The position numbers and the translations under genes were made by a program. Under the pieces are notes generated by a model, which saw nothing but the letters and a program-made list of their open reading frames with translations, did no database searches and was not told the origin of the DNA. Below are positions 1 through 11,100 of a stretch of DNA of 64,000 nucleotides, in pieces. Source of the stretch: Escallonia rubra (Eukaryota > Streptophyta > Magnoliopsida > Escalloniales > Escalloniaceae); assembly GCA_033065855.1 (NCBI GenBank), contig JAVXUO010000485.1, positions 1-64,000 of the forward strand, given 5' to 3'. Position 1 is the stretch's first letter, and every line of letters begins with the position of its first letter.

Positions 1-212
1 TTACCACCAATCACCTGTTGCAAAAGTAAATGCTAAGGTGCTCAATTTTATAAAGGATAAGCTGAATATAAAAAAGGCTAGACAAAATTTTAAAATTAGA
101 AAAGGACTTGTTGGTTAAGAAGAGCCAAAGCCCAGTGGAGCTACTATCTCAAAAGGTGATTTTCCCCCACTAAGTCATAACCTTTGATGCAAATGGGCTA
201 CACAGCAGCCAC
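1..212. other. unassigned sequence at window edge
   Basis: No coding region, repeat or element end was recognised here. It is the left flank of the MITE that follows. Confidence 0.5.
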
Positions 213-215
213 TTA

Positions 216-765
216 GGGTCTGTTTGACACAATTTTTTTTTTCAGTGGTCAGTTTTTAAAGAGCAGCTTAATTTTTTTTTTTACAAAAACAAGTGGGTGT
301 TTGATAACCCATTTTTTTTTTTTTGAGTTTTTTTTTTTGGTGTTTGGTAACCCTTTTTTCGTGGTTTGCGGTGGCGGTGGTGGTGGTGGCCGCCGGTGGC
401 TGGTGGCTGCCGGCGGCCAGAGGTGGCTACCGGCGGCCAGAGGTGGCTACCGGCGGCCAGAGGTGGCTGCCGGCGGTGGTGGCCGGCGGCCGGAGGTGGT
501 GGCCGGCGGCCGGAGGTGGCTGCCGGCGGTGGTGGCCGGTGGCCGGAGGTGGCTGCCGGCGATGGGAGGGTGGTGGTGGTGGTCTCCAAAAAAAAAAAAC
601 TGAAAGTGAAAAAAAAAACCAGTTTCTGGAGTTTTTTTTTTTCTTTTCTGTTTAAAAACTGGTTTTTTAAATTGCAGAAGAAAAAAAATTGGTTACCAGA
701 CGCACTTTTTTTTCCAGTTTTCAAAACTGAAAAAAAAACTGGAAAAAGCTGCGTCAAACGCAGTC
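216..765. mobile_element. Tourist-like (PIF/Harbinger) MITE
   Basis: The 550-bp block is flanked by TTA on both sides (213-215 and 766-768). Its ends are imperfect inverted repeats: the left reads GGGTCTGTTTGACACA and the right, reverse complemented, GACTGCGTTTGACGCA. A TTA target duplication with G-rich ends beginning GGGTCTGTTTG is typical of Tourist/PIF-Harbinger MITEs. Inside are long A and T runs and a GC-rich minisatellite. No transposase is present, so the element would be non-autonomous. Open frames through the repeat on both strands are low-complexity and are not taken as genes. Confidence 0.75.
364..575. repeat. GC-rich minisatellite inside the MITE
   Basis: A roughly 20-bp unit (core CCGGCGGCCAGAGGTGGCTA and variants with GGTGGTGG) is repeated about ten times. 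The composition is extremely GC-rich and G-biased on the plus strand, against AT-rich surroundings with long A/T homopolymers. Confidence 0.85.
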
Positions 766-768
766 TTA

Positions 769-1083
769 GATGTAAGCTTCGAGTACCTACGCTCAGAGGA
801 GAAGCTCCGAACTTGTTTAACGTGGATTGCCCGAACCAGATGTATATAGACTGAAAAGTTGATAGAAAGAAAAGAGAAGACTCTTTAGTGTATAAAAAAC
901 GTTGGCGAGTTATGTTCTTATGGTAGCAGAGGAGGACTAAACCTGCAAACTCAACTCTAATTAAGATCACAATCAAGGACGTGATTAAAGACAAGAATAA
1001 TGTGATTGGGATTTATAACATACGCAAAACCTCAGCCAAAGCCAACCAAATAATGAAAAGTTTGACTAAAATAAATCATGTAA
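769..1083. other. unassigned AT-rich sequence
   Basis: No gene or element was recognised between the MITE and the first copy of the duplicated unit. Confidence 0.4.
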
Positions 1084-1300
1084 AAAATGAGATTTTTAAC
1101 AAAAAATTCAGACTAAAATTAAAATTTTGGACCACACCACACCAAGCCATGCATGCTCCATCCCAGATCGAGTTGAGCCGGGCAGGGCGGCGTGCACATG
1201 TTTTAGTAAAATGGGTCTTAGCCCATGCATACATGCGTAGTGTACTCAGGCTTGTCAGGCTCAGAACACCTAATTTTCAATACATGTATTTATATCTATT

Positions 1301-3852
1301 TGATGCCAAGGAAAGTGGGTTCGTAGTTACGTGGAGGTGCCACAAAGAATACAGTCTAAGTTAGCTACCATATGTACAAAGTGGGACACAGTGAGGGTGG
1401 AGTAAGGGCAAAGAGCAAGTCTTCCCAAACAAGCCGTGAGGAGTGGCAGTGGTGTGGAGACGAGGGCTGAGAACAACAAGGTCGGCAGTTGATAGTCCAA
1501 GCTGAGGTCCAAGTCAGGGTCCAATGTCACGGTCGAGTGTTATGTCTAATTGTGTTCTCTCTCTAGAATTCAGTAGCTCTGGATTTTGGAGTGAGAAAGT
1601 GCTATACACCAAATGAGAAAGTTTTCTTGAGAAATGAAATCCAAGGTCCTCTATTTATAGGCAAAAGTTTGCCTATGTTATCAGTTGCCACGTGTCATCC
1701 CCTGGGAGTGACATATCACCAGGGGTCCTCAAATGCCAGTGTTCTTTTGGACTGTCAGTTCCTAAATTTGTGTTGCCTGCCCCACACAGCGTCACTCTGC
1801 CTATCTTAAAAGACTGACCTCACAGCCTCGACATAATCAGAGAATGCCGTTGCCCTAGCCACCGGTCCAGGCCCTTACTGAATCCTATAGGGGTGCGTCG
1901 AGAGGCACGGATAGAACCTGACAGCGGTGAGGGAGGGTCCATGTGCCCAACTACCAGGCGGACTAGGCGTGATACCCTCCAAAGACATGTTCCCGTCTCG
2001 AAATAACCCGGGGGTCCTCGTCCTGGGGGTGCCAATGATTACCAGTAACGTGAGGGCGACGTGGTCATAGTTCTAGCGTGCCTAATGTTATGAAGTCCCC
2101 CCAAGCAAAGATAACTTATGTGGGAGCGAGTTTATCTCGCTACGAAGGGTCCTAATGCCTAAGCACTGCGAGCGAAGCCCCTCAGAATGCTGCACACTTC
2201 GGAGAGTGGGTTGAAGCATGTTTCACATCCACGGCGGGGACGCATGGTGTGGTGATTGAATGTGGTGCCCGGGGGCACGTAACATGAGAATTGTGCACAG
2301 GCGCGATGCCAATGGCACGGTCAATGAGTATGACGCATGGGCACAGTGCCAACGGTAAGAGATATTAGAGTGTGGCGTACGGGCGCAGTGCCAACGACAT
2401 TAGACATGAGAGTAATGCACGTGCTCGGTGACGTCTGTCGTAAGATAATATCTGGTGCTACGGGCACATGTTATGAAAGTGGCAGGCACATGGGCGCGGG
2501 TGACGACTGTCGTGAGATAATACTAGGTGTCAGGGGCACATATCATAGAAGTGGAGGATGGGCGCGGGTGACAACTGTCGCGAGATAATACTTGGTGGCA
2601 AGGGCACATGTCATTGAAGTGGCGCATGGGCGCAAGCGATGATTGTCGTGAGATAATACTTGGTGCCATGGGGCACATATCATAGAAGTGGCACATGGGT
2701 GCGGGCGACGACCGTCGCAGGATAATACTTGGTGCCAAGGGCACATATTATGAAAGTGGTGCATGGGCGCGGATGATGACTATCGGGAGATAATACCTGG
2801 TGCTAGGGGCACATATCATACAAGTGGCGTATGGGCACAGGCAACGACTGTTGCAGAGACGGTGCGCGACCGTTGGCGACGGGCGGCACAGAGTCATCGC
2901 ACGGGCAACGTTGGGCATCGAAAAAATGGCATGCGGCCACAAGCGACGGACGTCTCGGAGATGACCCACGGGCCATGACGGGCATCGCAGAGACGGGGCA
3001 CGACAGCGGGTGACAAGCGACGACGGGCATCATGAAGATGGCGGGCGACAAAGGGCAACAGGCACTGCAGAGTCAGTGTGCGGGCGATAGCGGGCATCGT
3101 GGAGACAGAGCGTGACCGTGGGCGACGGGCGTCACTGAGTTAGCTTTTGCATATCGTGGAGACAACATGCGACCGCAGGCGATGGCGGGCATCGTGGAGA
3201 TGGGGCAGGATCGCAGGCGAGTAATGCCATAGTGTCAGCGTGCAGGCAACAGAGGGCTCCGAGACAGGGCGCAACTGTGGGCAACGGGAGCCGTTGAGTC
3301 AGCACTCGACGATGACGGGCGTTACGAAGACGGCGCGTGACAGGCCTTGTAGAGTTGACACGCGGGTGGCAGTGTGCGTCGCGGACACGGCACACGACCT
3401 GGACGACGCAGACACCACGCGCGACCGCAGTGGAGGCGGTACAGAGACGGCGTGCGACGAAGAGTACCACAAAGTCAGCGCGCGAGCGATGGCAAGCATT
3501 GCAGACGGCGCAAGGTCAAGGTGGAGAACAAGCATTGGGGGAAGGCAAGCCAACCCTATAGGGAAGGCTGAGGCCGACCCTCAAAGGGTGGCCGAGGCTA
3601 ACCCCCAGGGGAAGGCCAATGCCAACCCCTTAGGTCAACTTGGCAAGGTGCATTAACAGTGGTGTGCGCCGGCCGAGGCGCAATAAGGCATTGCCATAAG
3701 TTATGCAAAAATCAATTTCTTAGTGACGAAGTATCGTAGAAACAGTGAAAATGCACATGACTTTAGCGTGCACATTTTGACCGGTTAGAAGCATTGAAAA
3801 TTGATTGTTGACTGTGTCGACGTGTCGTGCAAAATGAAGCTCCCAGTGGGCA
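1301..3852 (-). mobile_element. solo LTR, probably Ty3/gypsy, about 2.55 kb
   Basis: The block starts TG and ends CA and is flanked by 5-bp near-duplicates, CTATT (1296-1300) and CTGTT (3853-3857). On the minus strand a TATA-like TATAAATAG (1651-1659) is followed by a leader-like stretch, as in an LTR promoter and R/U5. The uninterrupted copy of the host unit (4813-5690) aligns across the junction without a gap once one 5-bp duplicate is removed, which marks the insertion precisely. No internal retroelement genes lie inside, so it is called a solo LTR. Short open frames within it are repeat-derived. Confidence 0.75.
2462..2880. repeat. 68-bp tandem repeat inside the solo LTR
   Basis: Six degenerate units begin with GGCACATATCATAGAAGTGG-like sequence near 2462, 2533, 2601, 2670, 2739 and 2807. 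Each contains a GATAATACTTGGTG motif. The array passes at about 2830-3530 into more degenerate GC-rich units built on GGCGACGGGC and GAGACGG. In the minus orientation this is the U3 side of the LTR. Confidence 0.8.
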
Positions 3853-4812
3853 CTGTTCAATATTGATTCTCCCAGCAATTTAAATTGAAAGAAACACAAG
3901 TTCTCTAGATAAACTTTTGAAGCAATACCAGTATCACCTTTGCAACCTTCGCAACAAACAAGTGAAACTCTGTGATTCTGAGTTCGAGCTTATTGCAAAG
4001 ACATACATAGGAAAAAGAAGGGATGAACTTCTTTTAAGTTTCTTTTGTTTTCAGTTGCATTTCAGTTTTTCTTTGTAAATTCATCTAGACAACCAAAAGA
4101 ATATCAAAGTGCAATTAATAACAGAAAAATCTACCAGTAGTCCTATTATGGATGTGTAATTTTTTGTTACGATTGAGCGTATGGACAAATGTAATGTGAT
4201 TGCTTTTGTTACAATTGAGTTTAAGAGACACAACATTGCAATAGTTTTAGGACTTTGGAGGTAGAAGTAGAGTTCAAATGGTAAAATGTCATACTTAAAT
4301 GTTTTATAACACTATATTATGAGCTTCTTACATTAGTAATGTTCTTTCTTTCACTTATCTAAATGCATCAGAGTGAAATTTTGAAACAAGTCTAATTTAA
4401 GATTATAACTTTAGGAAAGTTAGGTCCCGTAATGCAACTGTCGAATAATTGGTACGTTGTGTCGGGGCTAACTCCTTTGTTTACCATATTCTTTGGTTTA
4501 TGTTTCTATAATGAAAGCTGAAGCTAAGAGAATGTAGTACAGTCGTCGCTTACTTTGACAGTCTCTACTCTCGTTATGTGGACTTTCCTATTTTAACTTT
4601 GTGAGACATTTTGAATTTACTTGCCTTTGTAATAATGACTAAGATTCCTTTTTTCTCTTCCTCTTTCTTAATCAATTTGATTTGAATTCCTTTTTACCAT
4701 TTGAAATTCAGTAAGTATATAAATTTTATATTTCTCCCTCTTCTATGTCAACATGTCCATTAAAAAATTTTGTTTATATCTTTGTAATTCCATTAATTCT
4801 GAAATTTTGCCC

Positions 4813-5690
4813 AAAATGAGATTTTTAACAAAAGATTCAGACTAAAATTAAAATTTTGTACCGCACCACAACGAGCCGTGCCTGCTCCATCCCAGATCGA
4901 GTTGAGCCGGGCAGGGCAGCGCGCGTGTTGTGGTAAAATGGACCTTAGCCCATGCATACATACATAGTGTACCCACGCTTGGCGGGCTCAATACACCTAA
5001 TTTTCAATACATGTATTTAAATAAGTTCAATAATGATTCTCCCAGCAATCTAAATTGAAAGAAACACAAGTTCTCTAGATAAACTTTTGTAGCAACACCA
5101 GCATCACCTTTGCAACCTTCGCAACAAACGAGTGAAACCCTGTGATTATGAGTTCGACCTTATTGCAAAGACAGACAAAGGCAGAAGGGATAAACTTCTT
5201 TAAAGTTTATTTTGTTTTCAGTCGCATTTCAGTTTTTCTTTGTGAAGTCCTCTAGACAATCAAAAGAATATCAAAGTGCAACTAATAACAAAAACATCTA
5301 GCGGTAGCTTCTACTATGGACAAATTTTGTGTAATTTTTTGTTAAAATTGAGCTTATAGACTCATGTAATGTGATTGCTTTTATTACAATTGTGTTTAAG
5401 AGACACAACATTGCAATAGTTTTAGGACTTTAGAGGCAGAAGTGGAGTTCAAATGATAAATGTCATACTCAAATGTTTTATAGCACTTATTACGAGCTTC
5501 TTACATTAGTAATGTTGTTTCTTTCGCTTATCTAAATGCATTAGATTGAAAATTTGAAACAAGTCTAATTTAATTTAAGATTATAACTTTAGGAAAGCCA
5601 AGTCTTGTAATGCGACTGTTGAATAATTGATACGTTGTGTCGGGGCTAACTCCTTTGTTTACCATTTTCTTTGGTTTAAGTTTCTATAAT
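4813..5690. repeat. duplicated 0.88-kb unit, copy 2 (uninterrupted)
   Basis: This copy holds both halves of the unit contiguously and so preserves the empty site of the solo LTR. It starts at AAAATGAGATTTTTAAC, as copy 1 does at 1084, and ends near the shared TTGGTTTA...TTTCTATAAT. A short open frame within it has no recognisable relative. Confidence 0.8.
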
Positions 5691-6300
5691 TTCCCAAATA
5701 TGAGAATGGTGTATTTATTTAACTTTAAGAGAATGAACTTCAACCGAAATTCACTTTATTTAAGGTTTTATTATAATAAAAGGAATGAAAGGAAGGCACG
5801 ACATAAGGACAATAGAGAGCAACTAGGTATATATATATTTTTCTCTGGAGTACTGTAGGGATAAATATTAGTAAAAGGAACACACTAAAATCAAGGAGGA
5901 CAAAAGGAAAACAAATGGAGTTAGAGAAATTCTAGGGATTTATTTGTGAAAAGGATGGAAATGTGTAATCGTAAAGCACCAATGAAAAAGGTAAGAGAGA
6001 GAGGGATAAGTTTCAGAAATTTTTTTTTTTTGTGGGGGGGGGGGGAGGAATGGAGAGATAATGGACAAAATTCGAAACTTTTCAACATATATAACAACAA
6101 TTAGAACTCTTTTTTCATCCGCATTTTCATTCTACTCTAATATCTAACTGTCTATATTTTTATTCTATTTCTGTTGCTCCTTCCGTTTTGTTTTAAATGA
6201 TGAACTAAATTCTTTTTGATGTGCTTTTTATTATGTGTATCGATTAAGTATACATAATTTTTTGTTAATAGGCTAAGCACTCGCTTATAGTGAGACGGTG
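5691..6300. other. unassigned AT-rich sequence with a poly-G tract
   Basis: Nothing coding was recognised. A T run followed by a run of about a dozen G residues (near 6030-6050) is the only distinctive feature. Confidence 0.4.
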
Positions 6301-6310
6301 GGAATAAAAA

Positions 6311-6866
6311 TGACTAATTTGTCTCATCATTGAATCCATTTAAATCACATAATTTTTCATCATTAAGCAAAGTTTGTCTCGTCGGTATAATGCAAAATGA
6401 CCCATGCAACTGAGGCATGATGCAAGATGCAAGCCACTGGTATTTTTTTAGCTAGTATTCGACTTATACAGGTGAGAAGTACATGCGACAAATTGGCCTT
6501 TTTTGTCCATACATACAGCAATTTTATGCCGGTAGGACAGAGGGCATATAAATCAACAGTTTTCCATTGGAAAATGACCAGTGATTTGTCTCGTCATTGA
6601 ATCAAGTTGAATCACAAATTTTTTTTGTTAATCATTTAACAAAGTCTGTCTCGTCACTTTGATTTAGAGTGACCCATGCAACTTATGCAAGTTGCACGTA
6701 ACTAATCTTTTTGTTATTAAGTATTCAACCCATACATGTGACAAATTAGACTTTCTTGTCGGTATATATAGAATTTTATGCCAGTGGGACAAAGGGCATA
6801 TAAATAAATAAAAAATTCTATGAAAAAATGACTAGTGATTTGTCTCATCATTGAATCCATTTAAAC

Positions 6867-6869
<3 letters not shown>
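6311..6869. repeat. 255-265-bp tandem repeat, about 2.2 copies
   Basis: Unit starts with TGACTAATTTGTCTCATC-like sequence lie at 6311, 6575 and 6829, giving periods of 264 and 254 bp. The third copy is cut after about 40 bp, where the (TA)n tract begins. Each unit also carries GACCCATGCAACT and a GGGCATATAAAT motif. No protein is encoded. Confidence 0.8.

Positions 6870-6943
<74 letters not shown>
6870..6943. repeat. (TA)n microsatellite
   Basis: An uninterrupted TA dinucleotide run of about 74 bp marks the boundary between the truncated 255-bp repeat and the promoter-like left end of the composite MULE. Confidence 0.95.
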
Positions 6944-6946
<3 letters not shown>

Positions 6947-6988
6947 GGTCGATCCCCATCGACCGGTGGGAAATTTTTTTTCCCACCG
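6944..6988. other. two small hairpins at the possible left end
   Basis: GGTCGAT pairs with ATCGACC around a CCCC loop, and GGTGGGAAA pairs with TTTCCCACC around a T-rich loop. They sit immediately after the (TA)n tract and could be terminal sequence of the MULE, although the matching right end is absent. Confidence 0.5.
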
Positions 6989-7059
6989 AATCTCTACTAA
7001 TACTAGCGATTGCAAAAAAAAAAAAAAAAATTCACACACAGTTGGGCCACACAGGGTCT

Positions 7060-7150
7060 GCGATTGGCTTTGGGCCAATCGCAAGAAATACATGCGATTG
7101 GCCCAAAGCCAATCGCAAGACTATCTTGCGATTGGCCCAAAGCCAATCGC
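7060..7150. repeat. three near-palindromic CCAAT-bearing 23-mers
   Basis: The 23-bp segments at 7060-7082, 7094-7116 and 7128-7150 each begin GCGATTGGC and end GCCAATCGC. The second and third are exact reverse complements of the first. Together they place six CCAAT or ATTGG cores within 91 bp. They lie about 450-540 bp upstream of the TATA box at 7601 and could bind NF-Y-type factors or form hairpins. Confidence 0.85.
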
Positions 7151-7190
7151 TGGCCTCACCATTTCTGCCCGAACCATTTCCCTTCGGCAG

Positions 7191-7480
7191 TAACCCCCCC
7201 CCCCCCCCCCCGTGGCCTTCTTCCTCCCTTGGCCCCCACCCCTTGCGGCAGTCCCCCCCCCGGTGGCCTTCTCCCTCCCTGGCCCCCACCCCTTGCGGCA
7301 GATTCCCCCCCCCCCCCATGTGGCCTTCTCCCTCCCCTTGGCCCCCACCCCTTGCGGCAGATTCCCCCCCCCCCCCCGGGCCCCCACCCCCCCCCGTGGC
7401 CTTCTCCCTCCCTTGGCCCCCACCCCTCTTCGACAGATGGCACATTCCCCTTGGCCCCCACCCCTTCCACGGCTCCCCTG
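7191..7480. repeat. C-rich minisatellite (unit about 60-70 bp)
   Basis: About five units share GTGGCCTTCTCCCTCCCTTG, then GGCCCCCACCCCTTGCGGCAG, and are joined by poly-C tracts of 8-19 nt. Strand asymmetry is extreme, so the minus strand has many G runs. Open frames on both strands are proline- or glycine-rich by-products. Confidence 0.85.
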
Positions 7481-7600
7481 CATTATTTTCAGCCCTTTCC
7501 CCCACTTTTCAGTCCTTTCCCCCGGTCCCCCACCCCCACGTGTCATTTCCCCTCACACCCACCCGTATTCTTTCTTCTCTTCCTCCCTCACTTTTCTGTC

Positions 7601-7770
7601 TATAAAATCCCTCTTCCCCGAATTATTTATTGCACTCTCCTCATTCTCCCTATCTCACTTACATAATCTCCACAACAATACGAGCGAAAAAAATTTACGC
7701 TAGAAGATAGGTGGATAACCGCTAGAAGAAGATCGGTGAATTTTTCGTCATTTTTTTCAAGTCAAAACAA
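7601..7770 (+). promoter_or_regulatory. candidate TATA box and 5'UTR exon of the MULE transposase
   Basis: TATAAAAT at 7601-7608 is followed by a pyrimidine-rich leader and, at 7770/7771, by a strong splice-donor sequence, CAA|GTAAGT. The next matching acceptor is the T-tract and AG just upstream of the transposase ATG at 12397. The inferred 5'UTR intron of about 4.6 kb would contain the whole 310-bp array. Transcription is inferred, not shown. Confidence 0.5.
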
Positions 7771-7879
7771 GTAAGTATTTTGAATTTTCTTATAATTCAA
7801 TGTTAATTTTAAATTGTTCTTACCAATTGATTGTTTAAATTGTGTTACGCTTAAATTGTTCTTACCATAGTCTAAAATT

Positions 7880-8160
7880 CGTGTTTAGGGCGTCAAAATT
7901 ACGTTTTTACAAATCGGGGTATTACATTCGAAAGATTCGAAAATAGCGATTTTTTAGGGCGTCAAAATTATGATTCTTCACGAATTTATAAAAAATATCT
8001 AGAGCTAGATTTTGTCAAAGTGTAGAAAAAATACCCCAGTTATTTTTAAAAGATCTGAATCAGGTAAAAATTTTAGATTTTTCCAAAGACTAGAAAGGCA
8101 TTAACTGATACGTGCAACCTTGTAACTTCGCAGTGTAACTTAAAATATCAAGCTAGCGCG
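7880..8160. repeat. outer portion of the MULE repeat array
   Basis: This stretch matches the extra segment that distinguishes the 593-bp unit from the 310-bp unit. It carries AGCTAGATTTTG-like sequence, CAACCTTGTAACTTCGCAG and the palindromic GCGCGATTTCGCGC. A short duplication, TTAGGGCGTCAAAATTA, lies at its left edge. Confidence 0.7.
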
Positions 8161-11100
8161 ATTTCGCGCGAAACTTTTTTGAGAACCCTAGGAAGTTGGG
8201 AAGTTCCATTCCCCAGGAATTCGGGCCATTCCGAAGCCGGTAGCAATTTTTTGCCGAACGGGCTTTTAAGCGCTCGATCCGGACACCGGTTCGGGATTTT
8301 TTGTCAAAAAATCCGTAAAATGCTTTTTAGATCAAGGATGAACTCAGCAACCTTAAAATAGCATCTTAAAGCACTTTCCCTGATGCCAGGGGCATTTTGG
8401 TAATTCGCCGCCCGAGAGGGGTATTTTGGTAATTTTGCGCTGTCGACTTGTTCGAACGTCTTTTCAGTCCGTAAATGTAAGCAAACCCTAGCGAATATGG
8501 GAAGTTCCATTCCCTAGGAATTCGGGCCATTCCGAAGCCGGTAGTAATTTTTTGCCGAACGGGCTTTTAAGCGCTCGATCCGGACACCGGTTCGGGATTT
8601 TTTGACGAAAAATCCGTAAAATCCTTAAAGCATCTTAAAGCACTTTTGATATTTTTCCTGATGCCAGTGGCATTTTGGTAATTTTACGCTGTCAACTTTT
8701 TCGAACGTCTTTTCAGTCCGTAAATGTAAACAAACCCTAGCGAAGGCTAGAAAGTTCCATTCCCTAGGAATTCGGTCCATTCCGAAGCCGGTTGCAATTT
8801 TTTGCCGAACGGGCTTTTAAGCGCTCGCTCCGGACACCGGTTCGGGATTTTTTGTCAAAAAATCCGTAAAATGCTTTTTAGATCAAGGATGAACTCAGCA
8901 ACCTTAAAATAGCATCTTAAAGCACTTTTGAGATTTTTCCTGATGCCAGGGGCATTTTGGTAATTCGCCGCCCGAGAGGGGTATTTTGGTAATTTTACGC
9001 TGTCAACTTTTTCGAACGTCTTTTCAGTCCGTAAATGTAAGCAAACACTAGCAAAGGATGGGAAATTCCATGCCCTGGGAATTCGGGCCATTCCAAAGCC
9101 GGTAGCAATTTTTTGCCGAACTGGCTTTTAAGCGCTCGATCCGGACACCGGTTCGGGATTTTTTGACGAAAAATCCGTAAAATGCTTTCTAGATCAAGGA
9201 TGAACTCAGCAATCTTGAAATAGCATCTTAAATCACTTTTGAGATTTTTCCCGATGCCAAGGGCATTTTGGTAATTCGCCGCCCGATAGGGGTATTTTGG
9301 TAATTTTACGCTGTCAACTTTTTTGAACGTCTTTTCAGTCCGTAAATGTAAGCAAACCCTAGCGAATATGGGAAGTTCCATTCCCTCGGATCTCGGGCCA
9401 CTCCGAAGGCAGTAGCCATTTTCTTCCGAACGGGCTTTTAAGCGCTCGATCCGGACACCGGTTCGGGATTTTTGACGAAAAATCCGTAAAATACTTTTTA
9501 GATTAAGGACGAACTCAGAAACCTTAAAATAGAATCTTAAAGTACTTTGGAGATTTTTTTTGATGCCAGGGGCATTTTGGTAATTCGCCGCCCGAGAGGG
9601 TAATTTGGTAATTTTACGCTGTCAACTTTTTCGAACGTCTTTTCAGTCCGTAATGTAAGCAAACCCTAGCGAAGGATGGGAAGTTCCATTCCCTAGGAAT
9701 TCGGGCCATTCCGAAGCTGGTAGCAATTTTTTGCCGAACGGGCTTTTAAGCGCTCGATCCGGACACCGGTTCGGGATTTTTTGACGAAAAATCCGTAAAA
9801 TGCTTTTTAGATCAAGGATGAACTCAGCAACCTTAAAATAGCATCTTAAAGCACTTTTGAGATTTTTCCTGATGTCATGGGCATTTTGGTAATTCGCCGC
9901 CCGAGAGGGGTATTTTGGTAATTTTACGCTGTCAACTTTTTCGAACGTCTTTTCAGTCCGTAAATGTAAGCAAACCCTAGCGAAGGCTGGGAAGTTCCAT
10001 TCCCTAGGAATTTGGGTCATTCCGAAGCCGGTAGCAATTTTTTGCCGAACAAACTTTTAAGCGCTTAATCCGGATACCGGTTCGGGATTTTTTGTCGAAA
10101 AATCCGTAAAATGCTTTTTAGATCAAGGATGAACTCAGCAACCTTAAAATAGCATCTTAAAGCACTTTTGAGATTTTTCCTGATGCCAGGGGCATTTTGG
10201 TAATTCGCCGCCCGAGAGGGGTATTTTGGTAATTTTACGCTGTCAACTTTTTCGAACGTCTTTTCAGTCCGTAAATGTAAGCAAACCCTAGAGAAGGCTG
10301 GAAAGTTCCATTCCCTAGGAATTCGGTCCATTCCGAAGCCGGTTGCAATTTTTTGCCGAACGGGCTTTTAAGCGCTCGATCCGGACACCGGTTCGGAATT
10401 TTTTTACGAAAAAACCGTAAAATGCTTTTTAGATCAAGGATGAACCCAGCAACCTTAAAATAGCATCTTAAACCACTTTTGAGATTTTTCCTGATGCTAG
10501 GGGCATTTTGGTAATTCGTCGCCCGAGAGGGGTATTTTGGTAATTTTACGCTGTCAACTTTTTCGAACGTCTTTTCAGTCCGTAAATGTAAGCAAACCCT
10601 AGCGAAGGCTGGGAAGTTCCATTCCCTAGGAATTCGGGCCATTCCAAAGTCGGTAGCAATTTTTTGCCGAACGGGCTTTTAAGCGCTCAATCCGGACATC
10701 GATTCGGAATTTTTTTACGAAAAATCCGTAAAATGCTTTTTAGATCAAAGGATGAACTCAGCAACCTTAAAATAGCATCTTAAAGCACTTTTGAGATTTT
10801 TCCTGATGCCAGGGGCATTTTGGTAATTTGCCGCCCGAGAGGGGTATTTTGGTAATTTTACGCTGTCAACTTTTTCGAACGTCTTTTCAGTCCGTAAATG
10901 TAAGCAAACCCTAGCGAAGGCTGGGAAGTTCCATTCCCTAGGAATTCGGGCCATTCCAAAGTCGGTAGCAATTTTTTGCCGAACGGGCTTTTAAGCGCTC
11001 GATCCGAACAACGGTTCGGGATTTTTTGACGAAAAATCCGTAAAATGCTTTTTAGTTCAAGGCTGAACTCAGCAACCTTAAAATAGCATCTTAAAGCACT

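Larger units (their letters stand above)
1084..4512. repeat. duplicated 0.88-kb unit, copy 1 (split by a solo LTR)
   Basis: Positions 1084-1300 match 4813 to about 5030, and 3853-4512 match about 5027-5690, with mostly point differences and small indels. The two halves are contiguous in the second copy but separated here by the LTR at 1301-3852. No protein is encoded. The unit could be an unrecognised repeat or a segmental duplication. The roughly 300 bp between the two copies (4513-4812) shows nothing recognisable. Confidence 0.8.

Noticed and set aside
281..994. Open frames on both strands over the GC-rich MITE core
   Set aside because: They follow from the minisatellite composition and are low-complexity in every frame.
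2337..3656. Overlapping frames in the solo LTR
   Set aside because: They lie in degenerate GC-rich tandem repeats inside a non-coding LTR.
7010..7703. Proline-rich and glycine-rich frames over the C-rich minisatellite
   Set aside because: Several frames on both strands are open at once because of poly-C tracts. A TATA box follows rather than precedes them.
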